Below the pieces are notes generated by a model. The model ran no database searches, was not told the origin of the DNA, and saw only the letters and a list, made by a program, of their open reading frames with translations. From positions 1 through 45,269 of the forward strand of contig LNFI01000024.1 in assembly GCA_001464615.1 (NCBI GenBank): a stretch of DNA of 45,269 nucleotides, given 5' to 3'. Source of the DNA: Sphingomonadales bacterium Ga0077557 (GTDB lineage: Bacteria; Pseudomonadota; Alphaproteobacteria; Sphingomonadales; Sphingomonadaceae). This document shows positions 8,682 through 17,826 of the stretch, one piece after another (within the stretch, counting starts at the first letter, position 1; each line of letters begins with the position of its first letter). The translations under genes were made by a program, and so were the position numbers.

Positions 8682-8800
8682 CCGTTAGTCCTGAGTAGCC
8701 ATTGAGCGAAGTCGAAATGGCATATCGAAGGACGGTATTTGGGGCAGGTGCTTCGATACGGCGCTTCGACAGGCTCAGCACCTACTCAGCACGAACGGTT
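8682..8800. repeat. sphingomonad-type inverted intergenic repeat
   Basis: A left arm (about 8682-8715, CCGTTAGTCCTGAGTAGC and following) and a right arm (about 8750-8799, ending CCTACTCAGCACGAACGG) are approximate reverse complements. The CTTCGACAGGCTCAG word in the right arm is, from memory, common between genes in sphingomonad genomes. It fills the gap between the isovaleryl-CoA dehydrogenase and permease genes. An open frame runs through it but is not credible as protein. Confidence 0.6.
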
Positions 8801-8824
8801 GAGTGGGAAGAAAATGGGGAATTC

Positions 8825-10228
8825 ATGAGTCTTTTTCGTACCAAGACGATCCTGCACGGTGATGATCGCCCGGTCGAACACCGGATGGCGCGCACGCTCG
8901 GTTGGCCAAGCCTGGTGGCGATGGGGGTGGGGGCGATTGTCGGCACCGGCATCCTCACGCTGATCGGCGTCGGCGCTGACCGGGCTGGGCCGGCGGTGTT
9001 GCTGAGCTTCGTGGTGGCGGGCGCGATCTGTGCGTGCGCGGCGCTGTGCTATGCCGAAATGGCAACGATGATCCCGGCCTCAGGCAGCGCCTATACCTAT
9101 AGCTATGCCGTGTTGGGTGAGGTGTTCGCCTGGGTGGTCGGGTGGAGCCTGATCCTCGAATATTCGCTCGTCGTTTCCACCGTCGCGGTTGGCTGGTCGG
9201 GCTATGCGGTCGGGTTTCTGAAAGGGCTCGACATCATCGTTCCCGCCGCCCTCGCCAATGGCCCGGCGCTGGGCGGGGTGATCAATTTGCCCGCGATCTT
9301 GATCATCGCCGTGGTCGCCGGATTGTTGATGCTGGGCACGCGGGAAAGTGCACGCGTCAATAGCGCGCTGGTCGTGCTGAAGATCGTTACCCTGGCCCTG
9401 TTCGTGTTCGTCGCGTTGCCGCATTTCGATCCGGCCAATCTCCAGCCATTCGCGCCGTTTGGCTATGGCAGCACGGTCGGCGAGGGCGGTGCCAAATATG
9501 GCGTGATGGGCGCCGCCGCGATCATCTTCTTCGCCTTTTACGGCTTTGATGCGATCTCGACTGCGGCCGAAGAGGCCAAGAACCCCGAACGTGATCTGGC
9601 GATCGGCATTGTCGGATCGATGATCGCGTGCACGGTGATCTATCTGGTGGTTGCTGCCGCTGCGGTCGGTGCCATTGGCTTTGCGCGCTTTGCTGACAGC
9701 CCTGAACCGCTGGCCTTGATCCTGCGTGAATTGGGGCAGGGGCAGATCGCGACAATAGTTGCCGCCGCCGCGGCCATTGCCTTGCCGACCGTGCTGCTCG
9801 CCTTTCTTTATGGCCAGAGCAGGATCTTCCTGGTGATGGCACGCGATGGCTTCCTGCCGCGCGCGCTCGCCAAGGTTGATAGTCGCGGCACACCCGTCCG
9901 GATTACAGCGGTTACGGCGATCTTTGTCGCGATCATTGCTGGACTGGTGCCGCTCGATGTTATCGCCAGCCTCGCCAATGCGGGTACGCTGTGCGCCTTT
10001 GTTGCGGTGGCAGCGTGTGTATTGGTGATGCGACGACGCGCCCCCGATGCTCGACGGCCCTTTAGAACACCGATAGCCTGGATCGTTGCCCCCATCGCAA
10101 TACTGGGGTGCATTTACTTGTTTACTAGCCTGCAAGAACTCACTCAATACTCGTTTCTGATCTGGAACGGCATTGGACTTTTGATCTATTTCGGCTTTGC
10201 TCGTACTCAAACGAGCAAGACTGCGTGA
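8825..10228 (+). CDS. APC-superfamily amino acid permease
   Basis: A 467-residue inner-membrane transporter with about 12 membrane segments. The first helix has the substrate-binding glycine motif GAIVGTGILTLIGVGADRAGP, typical of the cationic amino acid/APC family. The cytoplasmic FAFYGFDAISTAAEEAKNPERD segment is also characteristic of that family. It probably imports an amino acid by proton coupling. The start at 8825 follows GGGGA and begins MSLFRTKTILH. An upstream in-frame ATG at 8702 would translate the intergenic repeat and is rejected. The neighbouring leucine pathway suggests, but does not show, a branched-chain substrate. Confidence 0.9.
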   Translation: MSLFRTKTILHGDDRPVEHRMARTLGWPSLVAMGVGAIVGTGILTLIGVGADRAGPAVLLSFVVAGAICACAALCYAEMATMIPASGSAYTYSYAVLGEVFAWVVGWSLILEYSLVVSTVAVGWSGYAVGFLKGLDIIVPAALANGPALGGVINLPAILIIAVVAGLLMLGTRESARVNSALVVLKIVTLALFVFVALPHFDPANLQPFAPFGYGSTVGEGGAKYGVMGAAAIIFFAFYGFDAISTAAEEAKNPERDLAIGIVGSMIACTVIYLVVAAAAVGAIGFARFADSPEPLALILRELGQGQIATIVAAAAAIALPTVLLAFLYGQSRIFLVMARDGFLPRALAKVDSRGTPVRITAVTAIFVAIIAGLVPLDVIASLANAGTLCAFVAVAACVLVMRRRAPDARRPFRTPIAWIVAPIAILGCIYLFTSLQELTQYSFLIWNGIGLLIYFGFARTQTSKTA

Positions 10229-10239
10229 ATCATGATGAA

Positions 10240-10560
10240 CTAGAAATAGTTATTCACCAAAAGGGGCACGGCAAAATCGTTGCGGTTCGTCGCCTGGAGG
10301 CCAAGGGCGCGCGCCCCGGACATGTCCGGCGCGATTCCTTTGCGCTTCAGTTCGAACTTGATCACGGTGCCGATCTGGCGGGCGACCAGCTCTATGCTGT
10401 TGCGCGCGCCGGGAGTGTCGGCACCGCGATGTTCCTGCAACGCGGTGGCAGTGCCAGCCCGGTCAGGCTCTCGACCATCTTCAACTGATCGCGCGTTTCA
10501 CCTGATATTGGGCGGCGCAGCGCAGGATCGAAGGGCGACGTCGCTTCGGGATCAGCGCGA
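10240..10560 (-). pseudogene. frameshifted remnant of an unrecognised gene
   Basis: On the minus strand one frame (about 10560-10450) reads protein-like sequence ending QLKMVESLTGLALP. A second frame takes over near 10460 and runs RNSIELVARQIGTVIKFELK to the end LLVNNYF and a TAG at 10240. Joined by a one-base shift they give a continuous C-terminus of about 105 residues, with no clear start. I cannot name the family. It follows the permease convergently and may be debris of a gene lost between the permease and the small membrane pair. Confidence 0.35.
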
Positions 10561-10821
10561 CGGCACTGCAATCCGCACGCGGACGATGCCAATCAGGGCG
10601 ACCAGCCCGATCAGCGCCCAGCCAATCTCCAGCAAGGCCGCCGGGTAGGCGCCGTGCCAGATGACGTTGATCGCCAGAGTCGCACCGCCCAGAAAATTCA
10701 TGGCCTGATAGAGTGCCGACTTGCCTGATAGCCTGCCCATTGACGTGAGCAGATAGGCGGCGAGGCACAGCGCCGATCCGGTCCAGCCAATAATCTCGAT
10801 CAGCAGCGATGATTCGCTCAC
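10552..10821 (-). CDS. CBU_0592-like small membrane protein, copy 2
   Basis: An 89-residue protein with three hydrophobic segments. It shares the pattern IEIIGW, AYLLTSMGRLSG, QAMNFLG, WHGAYPAALLEIGWALIG with the gene directly upstream (10818-11072), so the two are tandem paralogues. The pattern fits the CBU_0592 family of small integral membrane proteins, whose function is unknown. Its ATG overlaps the upstream stop in an ATGA, giving a 4-base overlap and probable translational coupling. Confidence 0.8.
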   Translation of the reverse strand: MSESSLLIEIIGWTGSALCLAAYLLTSMGRLSGKSALYQAMNFLGGATLAINVIWHGAYPAALLEIGWALIGLVALIGIVRVRIAVPSR

Positions 10822-11072
10822 GCCGCCTGGCCGCCGTGCCGCAACCGCAGCAACGTGAAAATCCCGATCCCCGCCCAGGCGACATTAAGCACCGCCGATG
10901 GCAACGCACCGTGCCAGCCGCTGTTGAGGATGAAGCCCGCCGCGCCAATCACGTTCATCCACTGAAACGCCACAGACGTCCCTGACAGCCGCCCAGTCGA
11001 TACCAGCAGATAGGAAGCAAGGATGAGCAGGGCGGCGGCCCAGCCGATGATTTCGATTAAAGTGGTCATCAT
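10818..11072 (-). CDS. CBU_0592-like small membrane protein, copy 1
   Basis: An 84-residue protein with three hydrophobic segments, beginning MMTTLIEIIGWAAALLILAS. GRLSGTSVAFQWMNVIGAAG and WHGALPSAVLNVAWAGIG align with the downstream paralogue, with which it overlaps by 4 bases. The two could form a hetero-oligomer, as many paired small membrane proteins do; that is inference. The start region is AT-richer and divergent from the endonuclease gene at 11221. Confidence 0.8.
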   Translation of the reverse strand: MMTTLIEIIGWAAALLILASYLLVSTGRLSGTSVAFQWMNVIGAAGFILNSGWHGALPSAVLNVAWAGIGIFTLLRLRHGGQAA

Positions 11073-11220
11073 GGTGTTACCAAAGTTTCAAACGGTGGTG
11101 TCGGTTATCTGCCGGGCTAGTGCAGGCCCGGTTATGCAAAGTCACGCTTTATCGATTGCGTGTTGAATCGTTAGATTTTGTTCTATAAATGTTCCGGCCG
11201 TTTCAACGAATCGGTGCAGC

Positions 11221-12003
11221 ATGATGGCCATTCCCCAGAGCGACGACGTAAGAGCATTTTCCTATTGGTTGCGAACCGGTCGGCGCGTGGCGAAGCGTCC
11301 GTCGGCAGCTGTCGAGGTGAAGTTCAACCCTTGGCATGATCCTGCAAACGGCCAGTTCACATTTGCCAACAGTGGCAACTACCACGGTCGTCATGGCGGC
11401 GGCGGGGATTTTGGCGGTGGTGGTACAAGTTTCGGTTGGCCAGCGCCCAAGCCACCGCGCCGAACGCAGCAGCCGCCTCTGGCCCCAAAGCAGCAAGCGT
11501 CGCCAACGAAAAATCGACAAAAATCAACGATCGGGCCCCCGGGTGTTGTCGTCGGGCCATCGGTCGATACTGTTCGCCGTATCGCGAGAAATGGATATGA
11601 TTTTCAGATCGACTCTGTTGGCCAGATGCGGCGCGCGTCAGGGAACATAACGCTGGGCACGGAGCGGCGGAACCGACGCGAACAGCGCGGGGCCGGGGGA
11701 TCGGATCGACGGCCTACCGACGATGGCGGGCACTACGTTGCGACGCGCTTCAATGGCCCACCCGATGACTTCAATCATTTTCCGCAGGATGCGAACTTCA
11801 ATCGTGGGACCTATCGGCTGCTTGAAGACCAATGGGCGAAAGCCAAGCGGGCTGGGAAAAAGGTAGAAATCGTCATTGTGCCAGGCTTCGAACCGGGTTC
11901 GAAGCGACCCTATGAGCTTGATGTGACCTTTTGGGTTGATGGCCAAAAAAGGAGCGTGAAATTTCGGAATGAGAAACAGGAGAAGCCGCGTGGAAAACGA
12001 TGA
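11221..12003 (+). CDS. DNA/RNA non-specific endonuclease toxin (Endonuclease_NS_2-like)
   Basis: A 260-residue protein in three parts. Residues 30-75 hold KFNPWHDPANGQFTF and a glycine-rich stretch; residues 75-115 are basic and Pro/Gln-rich; residues 140-250 form a nuclease domain. The last has DDGGHYVATRF with the putative catalytic H171, then FNHFPQDANFNRGTY with the Asn/Asp metal-site region, then RPYELDVTFWVDGQ. This order matches the toxin-type DNA/RNA non-specific endonuclease family. The gene overlaps by 14 bases a gene resembling YezG immunity proteins, so it is probably an intercellular toxin. I see no signal peptide or secretion domain. The start is uncertain because no good ribosome-binding site precedes the twin ATG. 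Confidence 0.8.
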   Translation: MMAIPQSDDVRAFSYWLRTGRRVAKRPSAAVEVKFNPWHDPANGQFTFANSGNYHGRHGGGGDFGGGGTSFGWPAPKPPRRTQQPPLAPKQQASPTKNRQKSTIGPPGVVVGPSVDTVRRIARNGYDFQIDSVGQMRRASGNITLGTERRNRREQRGAGGSDRRPTDDGGHYVATRFNGPPDDFNHFPQDANFNRGTYRLLEDQWAKAKRAGKKVEIVIVPGFEPGSKRPYELDVTFWVDGQKRSVKFRNEKQEKPRGKR

Positions 12004-12385
12004 AACCGGAAAACTGTTGAACGAGATTGCTCAACTGCTTGCGGAGGATATCGCTTATCCGCTGGACAATACGCTGCTCCACGCGAAACTCGACTACGGC
12101 ATGGTCGCGCCGTCGATTTTCAAGAATCTCGGCAACCATATCCTGTACCGCTCGCCGGACCTCGGCGCGCTGGGTGATGCGCTGCTCGATCTTTGGGACG
12201 AACAGCCAGAAGGTCGTCGCTGGGCGGAAATGGAATATCTGATCAAGGATGGGAAGTTTGACGTGGTCTTTGTATATCCAAACGAAATTGACCCAGACGA
12301 CGATCCGATGGACCGCCGCACCCGGATCGTCCAACGTTATTTCGGGGACAAGCCGATCGTTTATCCGCAGCCGGGCGAAGAGTAG
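11990..12385 (+). CDS. YezG/DUF600-like immunity protein
   Basis: A 131-residue acidic protein. The order KLLNEIAQLLAEDI, then WAEMEYLIKDGKFDVVFVYP, then DRRTRIVQRYFGDKPIVYP resembles the YezG family, which neutralises nuclease toxins in other bacteria. It would bind and block the endonuclease encoded just upstream. The GTG at 11990 is preferred over the ATG at 11969 because AGGAG lies 7 bases before it. This places the start 14 bases inside the toxin gene, as expected for coupled toxin-immunity expression. Confidence 0.75.
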   Translation: MENDETGKLLNEIAQLLAEDIAYPLDNTLLHAKLDYGMVAPSIFKNLGNHILYRSPDLGALGDALLDLWDEQPEGRRWAEMEYLIKDGKFDVVFVYPNEIDPDDDPMDRRTRIVQRYFGDKPIVYPQPGEE

Positions 12386-12439
12386 GTCAACCTGCCCATA
12401 GGTGATTTACAAGCGCCCTTGAGCGATGTCGACTTTGCG

Positions 12440-12796
12440 TCAGCCTTCCCAGCTTCGCCCATCGATGGGGCGGATTTCAACGCGCGCATAGGCTGCTGGA
12501 TCGAACAGGCGCATATTGACGCCCATGCGATCATAGGCCGGATCGAGCGCCGCCCAGTGCGTGGTTGACCCGCAATGCGCGCACCAGTGGGTGCTTAGGG
12601 CCGCCTCCTTTAGGTCAGCGCGGATATAGCCGTGTGTCTCGCCGCTGATCGTCACGTCGGCGGGCGAGAAATAGCCCCATAGCCCGCCGCGCGTGACGCA
12701 CAGCGAGCAATTGCAATCGTTGAGATAGTCAGGCGCGGCGGGGATCGTGATCCCCACCGCGCCACAATGACAGGTGGCGGAAAGCGCGTTGCTCAC
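12440..12796 (-). CDS. GFA-family zinc protein, copy 2
   Basis: A 118-residue protein with the zinc-cysteine pattern of the glutathione-dependent formaldehyde-activating (GFA/CENP-V) fold: CHCGAV near residue 9, NCSLC near 29 and CAHCGSTTHW near 73. The enzymatic role in most members is unproven, so the family name is not a function. It starts at a GTG and is closely similar to the next gene upstream (12897-13244), a tandem duplicate about 100 bases away. Confidence 0.85.
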   Translation of the reverse strand: MSNALSATCHCGAVGITIPAAPDYLNDCNCSLCVTRGGLWGYFSPADVTISGETHGYIRADLKEAALSTHWCAHCGSTTHWAALDPAYDRMGVNMRLFDPAAYARVEIRPIDGRSWEG

Positions 12797-12896
12797 ACCG
12801 CTGCCAAATTCGTGATGGTGACCTGCAGGATGCAGCGATTGAGAGGATTGTCCAGCTCGCTAATTGTGTCGATGCTGGTCCGCGTTGCAGTCATGG

Positions 12897-13244
12897 TCAG
12901 CGTACCCAGCCGCGCCCGTCAGGGTGACGCACTTCGACACAGGCCATTTCTTCAGGCTCAAATAATCTCGTGTTGATGCATGCCCAGTCGGTTGCATCGT
13001 CGATTGCGACGCAGTGCGTCGTGCAGCCACAAATCGAGCAGAAATGCAGCCGAACAAATGGCTCCGCCATGCCCGGGTGGACATAGCTGCCAATCTGATC
13101 ACCGGCGACGCTAACTTCAGTTCGCTTGAAATATCCCCAGCTCGCCCCGTGCTTCATGCACAGCGAGCAGTTGCATTCGTTGATATAGTCTGGCGCGGCG
13201 GGGATCGTGACCCGCACCGCGCCGCAATGACAACTGCCCGTCAC
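12897..13244 (-). CDS. GFA-family zinc protein, copy 1
   Basis: A 115-residue GFA/CENP-V-fold protein with CHCGAVRVTIPAAPDYINEC, CSLCMKHG and CSICGCTTHC as zinc ligands. The N-terminal 30 residues are nearly the same as in the downstream copy; the middle has diverged more. Its GTG start at 13244 lies 6 bases after the aconitase stop, so it may be translated from the end of the aconitase message. Substrate unknown. Confidence 0.85.
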   Translation of the reverse strand: MTGSCHCGAVRVTIPAAPDYINECNCSLCMKHGASWGYFKRTEVSVAGDQIGSYVHPGMAEPFVRLHFCSICGCTTHCVAIDDATDWACINTRLFEPEEMACVEVRHPDGRGWVR

Positions 13245-13250
13245 CAGCGC

Positions 13251-15932
13251 TCAGGCGGCCAGATTGCGCAGCACATACTGCAAAATGCCGCCGTTCAGGA
13301 AATATTCCAGCTCGTTGATCGTATCGATCCGGCAAAGCGTCTGGAAGGTCGAGCTGGTCCCGTCGGCGCGGGTCAGGGTGACGTCGACCATCTGGCGTGG
13401 CTTCAGGTCAGCGACACCGGTGATGGTGAAGGTTTCGCTGCCGTCTAGGCCGAGCGTCTTGCGATCGGTTCCTTCGGCGAACTGCAGCGGCAGCACACCC
13501 ATGCCGACCAGGTTCGAACGGTGGATGCGCTCGAAGCTTTCGGTGATGACCGCGCGCACGCCGAGCAAATTGGTGCCCTTGGCTGCCCAGTCACGGCTGG
13601 AGCCCGTCCCATATTCCTTGCCCGCCACGACGACCAGTGGCGTGCCGTCCAGCTTGTAACGCATTGCCGCGTCATAGATCGCCATCACTTCGCCGGTCGG
13701 GACATATTTGGTCACGCCGCCCTCGATGCCGGGGGTCATCTCATTCTTGATGCGGATATTGGCGAAGGTGCCGCGCATCATCACGTCATGATTGCCGCGC
13801 CGCGCGCCATAGGAGTTAAAGTCGGCCTTCGACACCTGATGCTCTTGCAGGAACTTGCCAGCCGGGCTGTCCGCCTTGATCGATCCGGCCGGCGAGATGT
13901 GATCGGTGGTGATCGAATCGGCGAACAGGGCGAGCGGCCGTGCCTCGATAATGTCGGTGACTGGCGCCGGGGTCATCGTCATCCCGTCGAAATAGGGCGG
14001 ATTGGCAACATAGGTGGAGCCCGCGCGCCAGACATAGGTGTCCGACCCCGTGACATCGATCGCCTGCCACTTGGCGTCGCCGGCGAAGACATGCGCATAA
14101 CGCGCCTGGAACATGCCGCGATCGATATTGGCGTCCATCACGCTGCGGACTTCGGCATTGGTCGGCCAGATGTCCTTCAGGAAAACGTCGCTGCCATCGG
14201 TCGCCTGGCCGATCGGGGTGGTGACGAAATCGGTGGTGACACTGCCCTTGAGTGCATAGGCGACGACAAGCGGCGGCGAAGCGAGGAAATTCGCCCGCAC
14301 ATCCGGCGACACCCGGCCTTCGAAGTTGCGGTTGCCCGAGAGGACCGAGGCGGCAACGATGTCATTCTCGTTGATCGCCGCCGAGATGGCGGGCGCGAGC
14401 GGGCCGGAATTGCCGATACAGGTGGTGCAGCCATAGCCGACCAGGTTGAAGCCGACCGCGTTGAGATCAGCCGTCAGCCCGGCCTTGTCGAGATAATCGG
14501 TCACCACCTGGCTACCGGGGGCGAGCGAGGTCTTCACCCAGGGCTTGGGCTTCAGGCCCAGCGCATTGGCCTTGCGTGCGACGAGCCCGGCAGCGACCAG
14601 CACCGACGGATTTGACGTGTTGGTGCAGCTGGTGATCGCGGCGATGACGACGTCGCCATCGCCAATGTCATGGTCACGGCCGGCAACAGCGACGCGCTTT
14701 TCGGTGGCGTGCTTATAGACCTTGGACAGGTCCTCGTTGAACACATCGTCAACCTGGGTCAGGATCACCTTGTCCTGCGGGCGCTTCGGCCCGGCAAGCG
14801 ATGGCACCACGGTCGACATATCGAGGCCGAGCGTGTCGGTGAACACGGGATCGGGCGCATCGGCGAGCCGCCACATGCCCTGTGCCTTGGCATAAGCCTC
14901 GACCAGCGCGATCTGCTCCTCGGTCCGGCCGGTCAGGCGCAGATAGGTGAGCGTCGCGTCGTCAATCGGGAAGAAGCCGCAGGTCGCGCCATATTCCGGC
15001 GCCATATTGGCGATCGTCGCCCGGTCAGCGAGCGACAGCGCATCAAGGCCGGGGCCGTAAAACTCGACGAAGCGCCCGACCACGCCCTTGGCGCGCAGCA
15101 TTTGCGTGACGGTCAGCACCAGATCGGTCGCGGTGATGCCCTCAGCGAGCGTGCCGGTCAGCTTGAAGCCGACGACTTCGGGGATCAGCATCGACACCGG
15201 TTGGCCGAGCATCGCTGCCTCTGCCTCAATCCCGCCCACGCCCCAGCCAAGCACACCCAGGCCATTGACCATCGTCGTGTGGCTGTCGGTGCCGACACAG
15301 GTGTCGGGATAAGCGATCATGCTGCCATCGGGCGCCTTGGACGACCACACCGCCTGCGCGATATTTTCCAGATTGACCTGGTGGCAGATGCCGGTGCCGG
15401 GGGGGACGACCTTGAAATTATCGAGCGCCTTCGAACCCCATTTGAGGAACTCGTAACGCTCATTATTGCGCTGATATTCCAGCTCGACATTGTCTTCGAA
15501 TGCCTGGGGCGTGCCGAATTCATCGACCATCACCGAGTGATCGATGACGAGGTGGACGGGCACCAGCGGATTGATCTTTTGCGCATCGCCGCCCAGCTTG
15601 GTGATGGCATCGCGCATCGCCGCCAGATCGACGACGCAAGGAACGCCGGTGAAATCCTGCATCAGCACGCGCGCGGGGCGATACTGGATTTCGCGGTCGG
15701 GCGCGTGAGGGTTCTGCTGCCAGTCGACCAGCGCCTGAATATCCTCGGGCGTCACAGTCTTGCCGTCTTCGAAGCGCAGCAGGTTTTCCAGCAGCACCTT
15801 CATCGAGAAGGGCAAGCGGCTGATATCGCCCAGCTTCGCTGCGGCCTTGGCCAGGCTGTAATAGCTATAGGTCGCCCCGCCAGCGCTCAGCGTATCACGA
15901 GTGCCGAGCGTGTCTTGTCCAATGGCGGTCAT
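13251..15932 (-). CDS. acnA: aconitate hydratase A
   Basis: An 893-residue monomeric aconitase that interconverts citrate and isocitrate in the TCA cycle, cytosolic. The [4Fe-4S] ligands sit in [12 protein letters not shown] and in [13 protein letters not shown]. Other marks are [23 protein letters not shown] and the C-terminal swivel domain [16 protein letters not shown]. The start at 15932 has AAGGAAGG upstream; the frame stays open further upstream but without a start signal. The length is usual for the AcnA family. Confidence 0.97.
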   Translation of the reverse strand: MTAIGQDTLGTRDTLSAGGATYSYYSLAKAAAKLGDISRLPFSMKVLLENLLRFEDGKTVTPEDIQALVDWQQNPHAPDREIQYRPARVLMQDFTGVPCVVDLAAMRDAITKLGGDAQKINPLVPVHLVIDHSVMVDEFGTPQAFEDNVELEYQRNNERYEFLKWGSKALDNFKVVPPGTGICHQVNLENIAQAVWSSKAPDGSMIAYPDTCVGTDSHTTMVNGLGVLGWGVGGIEAEAAMLGQPVSMLIPEVVGFKLTGTLAEGITATDLVLTVTQMLRAKGVVGRFVEFYGPGLDALSLADRATIANMAPEYGATCGFFPIDDATLTYLRLTGRTEEQIALVEAYAKAQGMWRLADAPDPVFTDTLGLDMSTVVPSLAGPKRPQDKVILTQVDDVFNEDLSKVYKHATEKRVAVAGRDHDIGDGDVVIAAITSCTNTSNPSVLVAAGLVARKANALGLKPKPWVKTSLAPGSQVVTDYLDKAGLTADLNAVGFNLVGYGCTTCIGNSGPLAPAISAAINENDIVAASVLSGNRNFEGRVSPDVRANFLASPPLVVAYALKGSVTTDFVTTPIGQATDGSDVFLKDIWPTNAEVRSVMDANIDRGMFQARYAHVFAGDAKWQAIDVTGSDTYVWRAGSTYVANPPYFDGMTMTPAPVTDIIEARPLALFADSITTDHISPAGSIKADSPAGKFLQEHQVSKADFNSYGARRGNHDVMMRGTFANIRIKNEMTPGIEGGVTKYVPTGEVMAIYDAAMRYKLDGTPLVVVAGKEYGTGSSRDWAAKGTNLLGVRAVITESFERIHRSNLVGMGVLPLQFAEGTDRKTLGLDGSETFTITGVADLKPRQMVDVTLTRADGTSSTFQTLCRIDTINELEYFLNGGILQYVLRNLAA

Positions 15933-16116
15933 AAGCGGTCCTTCCTTGATGGCCCGGGGTCGACACGGCGGCGGTTGGGGAAACCGCGCGCACGCGGCAC
16001 GGCCGATGCGTTGCAATGAGCGCGGCCTTAGCAAGCAGGCGCGCAAGGGGGAAGGGGGCAGGGCAATGGCAGACGTGGATGGGTTTTTGAGGTGCAATGG
16101 AACAGCGGGAACCGGG

Positions 16117-16893
16117 CTAAGAAGCAGCGCGCCAGGCGACATAGGCAGCGGTCGCCAATACCATTAGGGCAAATGTGGTGCGGGCCGTTGCCGCGCGTTC
16201 TGCCAACATGCGTCCGACCGGAATGGCGATCATCGATCCCCCTGCGCCGCCAATGATTAGCGCCACGAAAACCGGCCAGTTGACCTGGCCAGATGCCGCA
16301 TAGCTAGCACTTGTCGCCGCGCCAAAGACGACCACCGAGACGAGCGACGATGCCGCAGCGTTGGCAAGCGTCATCCCCGTCGCTGCCATCAGGCCGGGAA
16401 CGATCAGGAAACCACCCCCAATCCCGAAAAAGCCCGCCGCCAATCCTGTCACCGCCCCAATCGGTGCCAGCTTTAGCGTCAGCGCCGTCGTCAGCCGCAC
16501 TTTGGCATCGCCATCGGCCTTGCGCGGCATCAGCATCGATCCGCCGACCAGCGCCATTGCCAGCGCGAACCAGACCAACAGCTGGCTGCCGTCAATCTGC
16601 TTGGCGATATTGGCCCCGGCCAGCGACCCGGCCAGCCCGGCACCGCCAAAAACCAGCGCGCAGGGCCATTTCACGCGACCCGCGCGCGCCTGCACCAACA
16701 GACCCACAGCGGCATTGACCGCGACCGCAGCCGCAGAGGTGCCGATCGCGACGTGCGGATCGCGCACGCCGACGATGTAGAGCAACAAGGGAGTCGCCAG
16801 CACTGACCCACCGCCGCCGAAGACCGACAGCAACAGGCCGATCACTGCGCCACCGATAATCGCCGCTGGGTATGAAATGCCACCGATGTCCAT
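16117..16893 (-). CDS. TauE/SafE-family sulfite/sulfur-anion exporter
   Basis: A 258-residue inner-membrane protein with about eight hydrophobic segments and the two internally related halves of the TauE family: [13 protein letters not shown] in the first and [16 protein letters not shown] in the second. It probably exports sulfite or thiosulfate. It follows the rhodanese gene with a 3-base gap and is the last gene of the BigR-type locus; in known bigR operons such a permease clears the sulfite made by the persulfide dioxygenase. Confidence 0.88.
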   Translation of the reverse strand: MDIGGISYPAAIIGGAVIGLLLSVFGGGGSVLATPLLLYIVGVRDPHVAIGTSAAAVAVNAAVGLLVQARAGRVKWPCALVFGGAGLAGSLAGANIAKQIDGSQLLVWFALAMALVGGSMLMPRKADGDAKVRLTTALTLKLAPIGAVTGLAAGFFGIGGGFLIVPGLMAATGMTLANAAASSLVSVVVFGAATSASYAASGQVNWPVFVALIIGGAGGSMIAIPVGRMLAERAATARTTFALMVLATAAYVAWRAAS

Positions 16894-16896
16894 CGG

Positions 16897-17430
16897 CTAA
16901 ATCGCGACCGGCCGATTCCACGGCGCTAAGCCGAGCAATCTGGCCATGCCGCAAAAGCCGCTAATCCCGGCAAAGGTCAGACCGGCCCCGACAAAGGCGG
17001 CAAGCGCGAAGAAGATGGGCGACATCAGCCAGCCCAGTACAACCCCAAGCAAGACCAGCGATCCGGCAACGATCTGCACCTGGCGCATCATCTCAAGCGG
17101 CGCCTTGTGATTGGCCTCGATCGGCAGGCCCGCACGCGACCAGCCATCCAGCCCGCCCTCAAGCACATAGGCGTTGCCGCCGACCGGGTTTGCCAGCCGA
17201 TCGGCATTGGCAGCGGTGCGCATCCCCGATCGGCAGGTGAAGATAATTTCAGTCCCCGCCATTTCAGGTAACGCCACGGCTTCGAACCGCGACAGCGGGC
17301 GTGACAATGCGCCGGGAATATGGCGGCGGGCAAATTCATCATCCTCGCGGATATCGATCAACAAGGCATGGCCCTGGCGAACGCGTTCCTCGACGGCGTC
17401 AGGCGTCAGGGCGATCAAGGTCTTGGACAT
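16897..17430 (-). CDS. rhodanese with C-terminal membrane hairpin (YgaP-like)
   Basis: A 177-residue sulfurtransferase. Residues 1-110 form a rhodanese domain with the active-site loop CRSGMR (catalytic C66). Residues 115-165 have two hydrophobic segments (VQIVAGSLVLLGVVLGWLMS and the next) that anchor it in the membrane, as in YgaP. It probably moves persulfide sulfur to thiol acceptors. The start at 17430 lies 32 bases inside the ArsR-family gene, so the two are co-transcribed. Confidence 0.9.
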   Translation of the reverse strand: MSKTLIALTPDAVEERVRQGHALLIDIREDDEFARRHIPGALSRPLSRFEAVALPEMAGTEIIFTCRSGMRTAANADRLANPVGGNAYVLEGGLDGWSRAGLPIEANHKAPLEMMRQVQIVAGSLVLLGVVLGWLMSPIFFALAAFVGAGLTFAGISGFCGMARLLGLAPWNRPVAI

Positions 17431-17758
17431 CGGGTTTCTCCACGTCATTGGAACAGAAAATCGCAGCAAGTGTCACAATCACCTGCGCTGCCGCAGGGTC
17501 GGCAATCCGATAATGAATCGACAGTCCATCGCGTCTGGTGGCGACAAGGCCATCGCTTCGCAGCACGGCCAGATGCTGTGACAGGGCCGATTGCGATAGG
17601 CCGATCAGCGGCTGCAATTCCCCCACAGATCGTTCGCCGCTCGATAGCTGGCACAGGATCATCAGCCGCCGTTCATTGGCGAGCGCCCGGAGCAGCCGCG
17701 CGGCCGCTGCGGCACTTTCTTGAAATCGGGTGATGTCAAATGTCGCTGGATCAATCAT
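17399..17758 (-). CDS. bigR: ArsR-family persulfide-responsive repressor (BigR/SqrR-like)
   Basis: A 119-residue winged-helix repressor with SVGELQPLIGLSQSALSQHL as the DNA-reading helix pair. Two cysteines, C36 (RLMILCQL) and C102 (AIFCS), are 66 residues apart. This is the spacing of the redox pair in BigR and SqrR, which join through a sulfur bridge and release DNA when persulfides rise. The gene is divergent from the persulfide dioxygenase and followed by rhodanese and TauE genes, so it very likely represses both directions. Confidence 0.88.
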   Translation of the reverse strand: MIDPATFDITRFQESAAAAARLLRALANERRLMILCQLSSGERSVGELQPLIGLSQSALSQHLAVLRSDGLVATRRDGLSIHYRIADPAAAQVIVTLAAIFCSNDVEKPDVQDLDRPDA

Positions 17759-17826
17759 GTCACCAATATATTCATTGATTCTAATTTAGCAAGTTCTTAT
17801 GTATGGCGTCAGAGGAGATTTCCGCC
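17759..17826. promoter_or_regulatory. divergent promoter/operator region of the sulfide locus
   Basis: A 68-base AT-rich gap between the bigR-like gene and the persulfide dioxygenase gene. It holds AATATATT (17765-17772), a perfect 8-bp palindrome, next to ATTCATTGATTCTAAT. The BigR-like repressor is expected to bind here. I cannot delimit its box with confidence. Confidence 0.45.

Noticed and set aside
8702..8824. N-terminal extension of the amino acid permease from an ATG at 8702
   Set aside because: It would translate an intergenic inverted repeat. The ATG at 8825 has a ribosome-binding site and begins the transporter domain directly.
13521..16019. Long plus-strand open frames opposite aconitase
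   Set aside because: High-GC antisense shadows with no recognisable domain or ribosome-binding site.
15933..16142. 70-residue N-terminal extension of aconitase
   Set aside because: Proline-rich and unlike any aconitase, without a start signal. AAGGAAGG precedes the ATG at 15932.
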